NCBI GenBank assembly: GCA_036721445.1
Contig: DAIMKZ010000007.1
Coordinates: forward strand, 1 to 40,665
DNA: 40,665 bases
Origin: UBA4055 sp036721445
GTDB lineage: Bacteria; UBA4055
Reading direction: 5' to 3'
The position numbers were made by a program, and so were the translations under genes. Below, in pieces: positions 38,074 to 40,665 of the stretch. Under the pieces are notes generated by a model that saw only the letters and a program-made list of their open reading frames with translations, searched no databases and was not told the DNA's origin. Positions within the stretch are counted from its first letter, which is position 1. Each line of letters opens with the position of its first letter.

Positions 38074-39531
38074 TTATTTCTTTAGAGGTCTGACCGGCTT
38101 TTTATAGACTTTTCCTCTGTATCTGACACTTACTTCGGTATCGGTTACAGAAATTATTTCTAACTCATCTTTTGGAGCCAGAATTTTATTTCTTATTACG
38201 TTGATATCCGGTTCTGAACCGGTTTTTCTGGCTGAATAAACCAAAGCTTCCACAAAACTTGTGTATTTTTCACCTTTTAAATCAAAATGTTCAGCATTTT
38301 TTTTATGATTGATCACAAAAAGAGTAATGGAAGCAAGGATCAAAACCGAGAGAAAAGAATAATATATTTTTTTACCTTGCCCGGAAGATTGATTCGGCAG
38401 TGAAACAGATACCGATATTTTGTTAATATTGCCTATGCCGGTTTTAAATTTTTCAAATTCTGATTTAGATATTGGAATACTGTAAAACCTTTCAAGTTTC
38501 CTGATCAAATTCGGATCGTATGATTTTTTTGATGACTGTATGGACATTATCAGATTACGGATCTCATCTTTTTTCTCCTTTTTTTTCTGATCTATTCTGA
38601 AACTATCCAGATTCAGATTACTTGAGCTGCCTTTTTTTGCGCTATCCTCAATTTTTTTTTCCAGTTCACGGTTCATCTCATCCCAGCATTCAGCCCAAAC
38701 ATACTCTTTTATAAGAGACATTTCTTTCCTTAGCCTAGCAACAAGTGTTTCCTGCCTGCATTTCAGACATTCACTTATTTCTTTTTCCACGGTAGTAAGC
38801 TTTTCAAATCCCTTAGAGAATTCTTCATAAGACTGACTTTCCAGAATTTCGGTCAATTCAGCAATTTGACTTAATATCTTCTTTGCATCGGCAAATCTTA
38901 TGCTTTTATTTATGCTCTCAAATTCTGAAACCAGCTTATTGTATCTGTTCTGTAATTTAAGATAAATCTTTTCGAATTTGGATAAATTCAAATCAATTGC
39001 TTTCTCAATAACAAAGATCATATCAGCGGCCGATGCATAAGACATATATGAATCTGGCGATATCCTGCTTCTGATCCTGTTCAGCATATTGAAAATTGCG
39101 ATTCTTGCTTCCGTGTCTATAAGTTTGGATTCGACAGAAAAGTCCCTTATGGTATTTGAGGCTCTTTCAAGCAAAACTACCGATCTGCTGTTTTCTTTAT
39201 AGTTTATTTCTGAAAGAAGATTATCCGCCTCATACAAAACAGGCTTGATTTCCGCCTCGAACATGGTCAGAGGTTCTATGAAATCCCATTGAACCTTGTT
39301 CTTTATGTTCCGCAGCTTATCTGCATTGTTTTTATAATTTTTGTTATATTCCTGAAGATTTCTCAAATAAAGCATAGAGAGTTTTTCAAATTCCGATCTT
39401 GCCAATAACACGCCGGAAAAGGAGTCTCCGGAACAAAAATCTCTTATCCGGTCAATTATCGCACTGATCTCTTTCTCGTAAGCCCCGTCCCTCACTTGAA
39501 ATCTGAGAGGATCCAATTCAATTTTCAGCAT
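38074..39531 (-). CDS. Coiled-coil membrane protein of unknown function
   Basis: A 485-residue protein not recognised. Residues 1-315 are predicted almost entirely helical and coiled-coil rich (for example NYKNNADKLRNIKNKVQWDF), with an isolated Cys pair in CLKCRQE. A Ser-rich linker precedes one transmembrane segment at about 387-407 (FLSVLILASITLFVIN). The small C-terminal domain ends in VSVRYRGKVYKKPVRPLKK. An ATG at 39546 is also in frame, but it lacks a ribosome site; the ATG at 39531, with AAGAG seven bases upstream, is chosen. It overlaps the TPR gene, so the two products are probably partners. Codon use is AT-richer than in the neighbouring ribosomal genes. Confidence 0.72.
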   Translation of the reverse strand: MLKIELDPLRFQVRDGAYEKEISAIIDRIRDFCSGDSFSGVLLARSEFEKLSMLYLRNLQEYNKNYKNNADKLRNIKNKVQWDFIEPLTMFEAEIKPVLYEADNLLSEINYKENSRSVVLLERASNTIRDFSVESKLIDTEARIAIFNMLNRIRSRISPDSYMSYASAADMIFVIEKAIDLNLSKFEKIYLKLQNRYNKLVSEFESINKSIRFADAKKILSQIAELTEILESQSYEEFSKGFEKLTTVEKEISECLKCRQETLVARLRKEMSLIKEYVWAECWDEMNRELEKKIEDSAKKGSSSNLNLDSFRIDQKKKEKKDEIRNLIMSIQSSKKSYDPNLIRKLERFYSIPISKSEFEKFKTGIGNINKISVSVSLPNQSSGQGKKIYYSFLSVLILASITLFVINHKKNAEHFDLKGEKYTSFVEALVYSARKTGSEPDINVIRNKILAPKDELEIISVTDTEVSVRYRGKVYKKPVRPLKK

Positions 39532-40627
39532 TGTCGTGCTCTTCATGAGGTTTTACTTCATCAAGGATTTCTTGTTTCTGGTTTTCAGTATCATCTCTGA
39601 AAACGATGCCGAACTCTTTCAATCTGCCGTATAAATATTTTTTTTCCTGATCCCTGATCGAGGTGATAAACTTTTCATAGTCATCTTTTATATTCAAAAA
39701 ATCATCGTCGATACCGGCTTTGATCACATAAGTATGGTCGAACTTTTCTAAACATTCATTAAGAGTACGCAGTGCATTCTCAGCATCCCCTCTTCCTGCG
39801 TAATACTTGGAAAGATTATAAAACAATTCCGGCATATCTGAAGGACACAACCTGATAGCTTCAAGAGAAAATTTAACAGCCCTTTCAGAATCATCAGATA
39901 AATATGCGATCCATGCGAGTATAAAACTGCAGAGAGCTGTAAGGTGAACATTCTCTATCTCTTTTGCGATATTAAGACATTTACCGAATTCTTCCGCTGA
40001 CCGTTTTTCATCATAGAACCGGGTCGGTCTCATAAGGATCAGCCCCAGCATAAAATGGTCAAAAGGATTTTCGTCATACTCTTTGAGAGTCTCTTCAATG
40101 CTCTCCTTGATCTGTTTTAACAGACCAAAATCTGACGGATTCCTGAGATATTTCAAGTAGTTATCCAGATTAGCTGTGAATTTTTCGAACAGATGACCTT
40201 TTTCGGAAAATATCATTGTATCTTTAATTATATCGATCCCGTTTCGGTGTTTCTGAGATAAAAGCTCATTAAGTGATACAATATCTGTCATTTCCATTGA
40301 AAAAACGGATCCGAGACTTGAAAATAGTATATCGTTCTGAGATTCCGATTCGCTCTGACCCATTCTCGGTTTCAACATATCTGTTATTCCGGTTTTTTCA
40401 GAATTGTGTAAAATCACAGGCATAATATCAATATCTTCGAATCTCCTGATAATTAAATCTTCTTCTTGTAATTCGATAAATTCATCGTTATTTGGACTGG
40501 ATATGCTGTTAATTCCCTTTAAATTTACTCTCTTCAGGCTATTATTCTTCAGCACAATAAAATAATTCTGCTCCAGAAACTTCCTGTATCCGATACCCAC
40601 TTTCATACTGAACGGCTTTAAGATCAT
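39518..40627 (-). CDS. TPR-containing protein of unknown function
   Basis: A 369-residue soluble protein, no signal peptide. The N-terminal 85 residues (GYRKFLEQNYFIVLKNNSLK onward) look like a small beta-rich module. The middle is variable. TPR-like helix pairs occupy about 165-300 (DHFMLGLILMRPTRFYDEKR, AVKFSLEAIRLCPSDMPELF, AENALRTLNECLEKF). The tail is acidic and Gln/Glu-rich. TPRs usually mediate protein contacts, and the overlapping downstream membrane coiled-coil protein is the obvious partner. ATG after GGAGGGAG, a strong ribosome site. Genes before 40665 are not visible, so the operon may continue upstream. No function is claimed. Confidence 0.72.
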   Translation of the reverse strand: MILKPFSMKVGIGYRKFLEQNYFIVLKNNSLKRVNLKGINSISSPNNDEFIELQEEDLIIRRFEDIDIMPVILHNSEKTGITDMLKPRMGQSESESQNDILFSSLGSVFSMEMTDIVSLNELLSQKHRNGIDIIKDTMIFSEKGHLFEKFTANLDNYLKYLRNPSDFGLLKQIKESIEETLKEYDENPFDHFMLGLILMRPTRFYDEKRSAEEFGKCLNIAKEIENVHLTALCSFILAWIAYLSDDSERAVKFSLEAIRLCPSDMPELFYNLSKYYAGRGDAENALRTLNECLEKFDHTYVIKAGIDDDFLNIKDDYEKFITSIRDQEKKYLYGRLKEFGIVFRDDTENQKQEILDEVKPHEEHDNAEN

Positions 40628-40665
40628 TCACTCCCTCCATATAAAAGATCACTTGAATCAATTAT

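Overview
This window is a gene-dense stretch of bacterial chromosome, most likely from an uncultured member or relative of the FCB superphylum (Bacteroidota/Chlorobiota/Cloacimonadota/'Delongbacteria'-like candidate phyla). The inference rests on a short primary sigma factor without region 1.1 that resembles Bacteroidota RpoD, FCB-like RpoB and RpoC wording, PEGA-repeat and formylglycine-generating-enzyme-fold surface proteins, and TAnnTT(TG) -10 elements. No 16S or other decisive marker is present, so the phylum is uncertain. TGA is used as a normal stop. No rRNA, IS element, prophage or CRISPR array was seen, and no gene-free stretch reaches 300 bases.

Layout. 1-398: truncated PEGA-domain gene (minus). 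547-5129 (plus): tightly overlapping operon ruvX, GT8 glycosyltransferase, NAD-dependent epimerase, RluA-family pseudouridine synthase, TPR/thioredoxin lipoprotein. 5130-12646 (minus): clpB, degP/htrA, primary sigma factor, small membrane coiled-coil protein, PEGA/FGE surface protein; a sigma-54-type -24/-12 sequence lies just upstream of clpB, so proteostasis genes and the housekeeping sigma factor may share a stress-inducible transcript. 12792-16191: an accessory island in which a Phd/PIN and an RHH/PIN toxin-antitoxin module, each with its own promoter and operator, point away from a very AT-rich secreted-protein gene of unknown function. That gene contains an internal patch of about 200 bp with resident-like composition. 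16188-17823: moeA and a MOSC-domain gene, coupled to the second toxin.

17911-20511 (plus): dnaX, ybaB, recR. dnaX carries an A10 run at the point where gamma-form slippage is expected, and both alternative frames stop within a few codons. 20610-22579 (plus): PLP aminotransferase, small membrane protein, YkgJ-type cysteine-cluster protein. 22581-25271 (minus): fused ADP-forming acyl-CoA synthetase plus GNAT acetyltransferase, followed by tRNA-Phe.

25488-38003 (minus): core transcription/translation cluster, in transcription order tRNA-Thr(TGT), tRNA-Tyr, tRNA-Gly, tRNA-Thr(GGT), rpmG, tRNA-Trp, secE, nusG, rplK, rplA, rplJ, rplL, rpoB, rpoC. tuf is missing from the place it often occupies. 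RpoC has an extra segment of roughly 160 residues, and two terminator-like hairpins lie between rplL and rpoB. 38074-40627 (minus): two overlapping unrecognised genes (TPR protein and coiled-coil membrane protein).

Eight promoters can be read by eye with a TTG(A/C)(C/A)A-like -35, exactly 17 bp, and a TAnnTT-like -10 (one is TATTCT). The most interesting items are the mosaic AT-rich gene between opposed toxin-antitoxin modules, the dnaX slippage site, the sigma-54-like clpB promoter, the RpoC insertion, and TTG starts on nusG, rpoB and the sigma factor gene.
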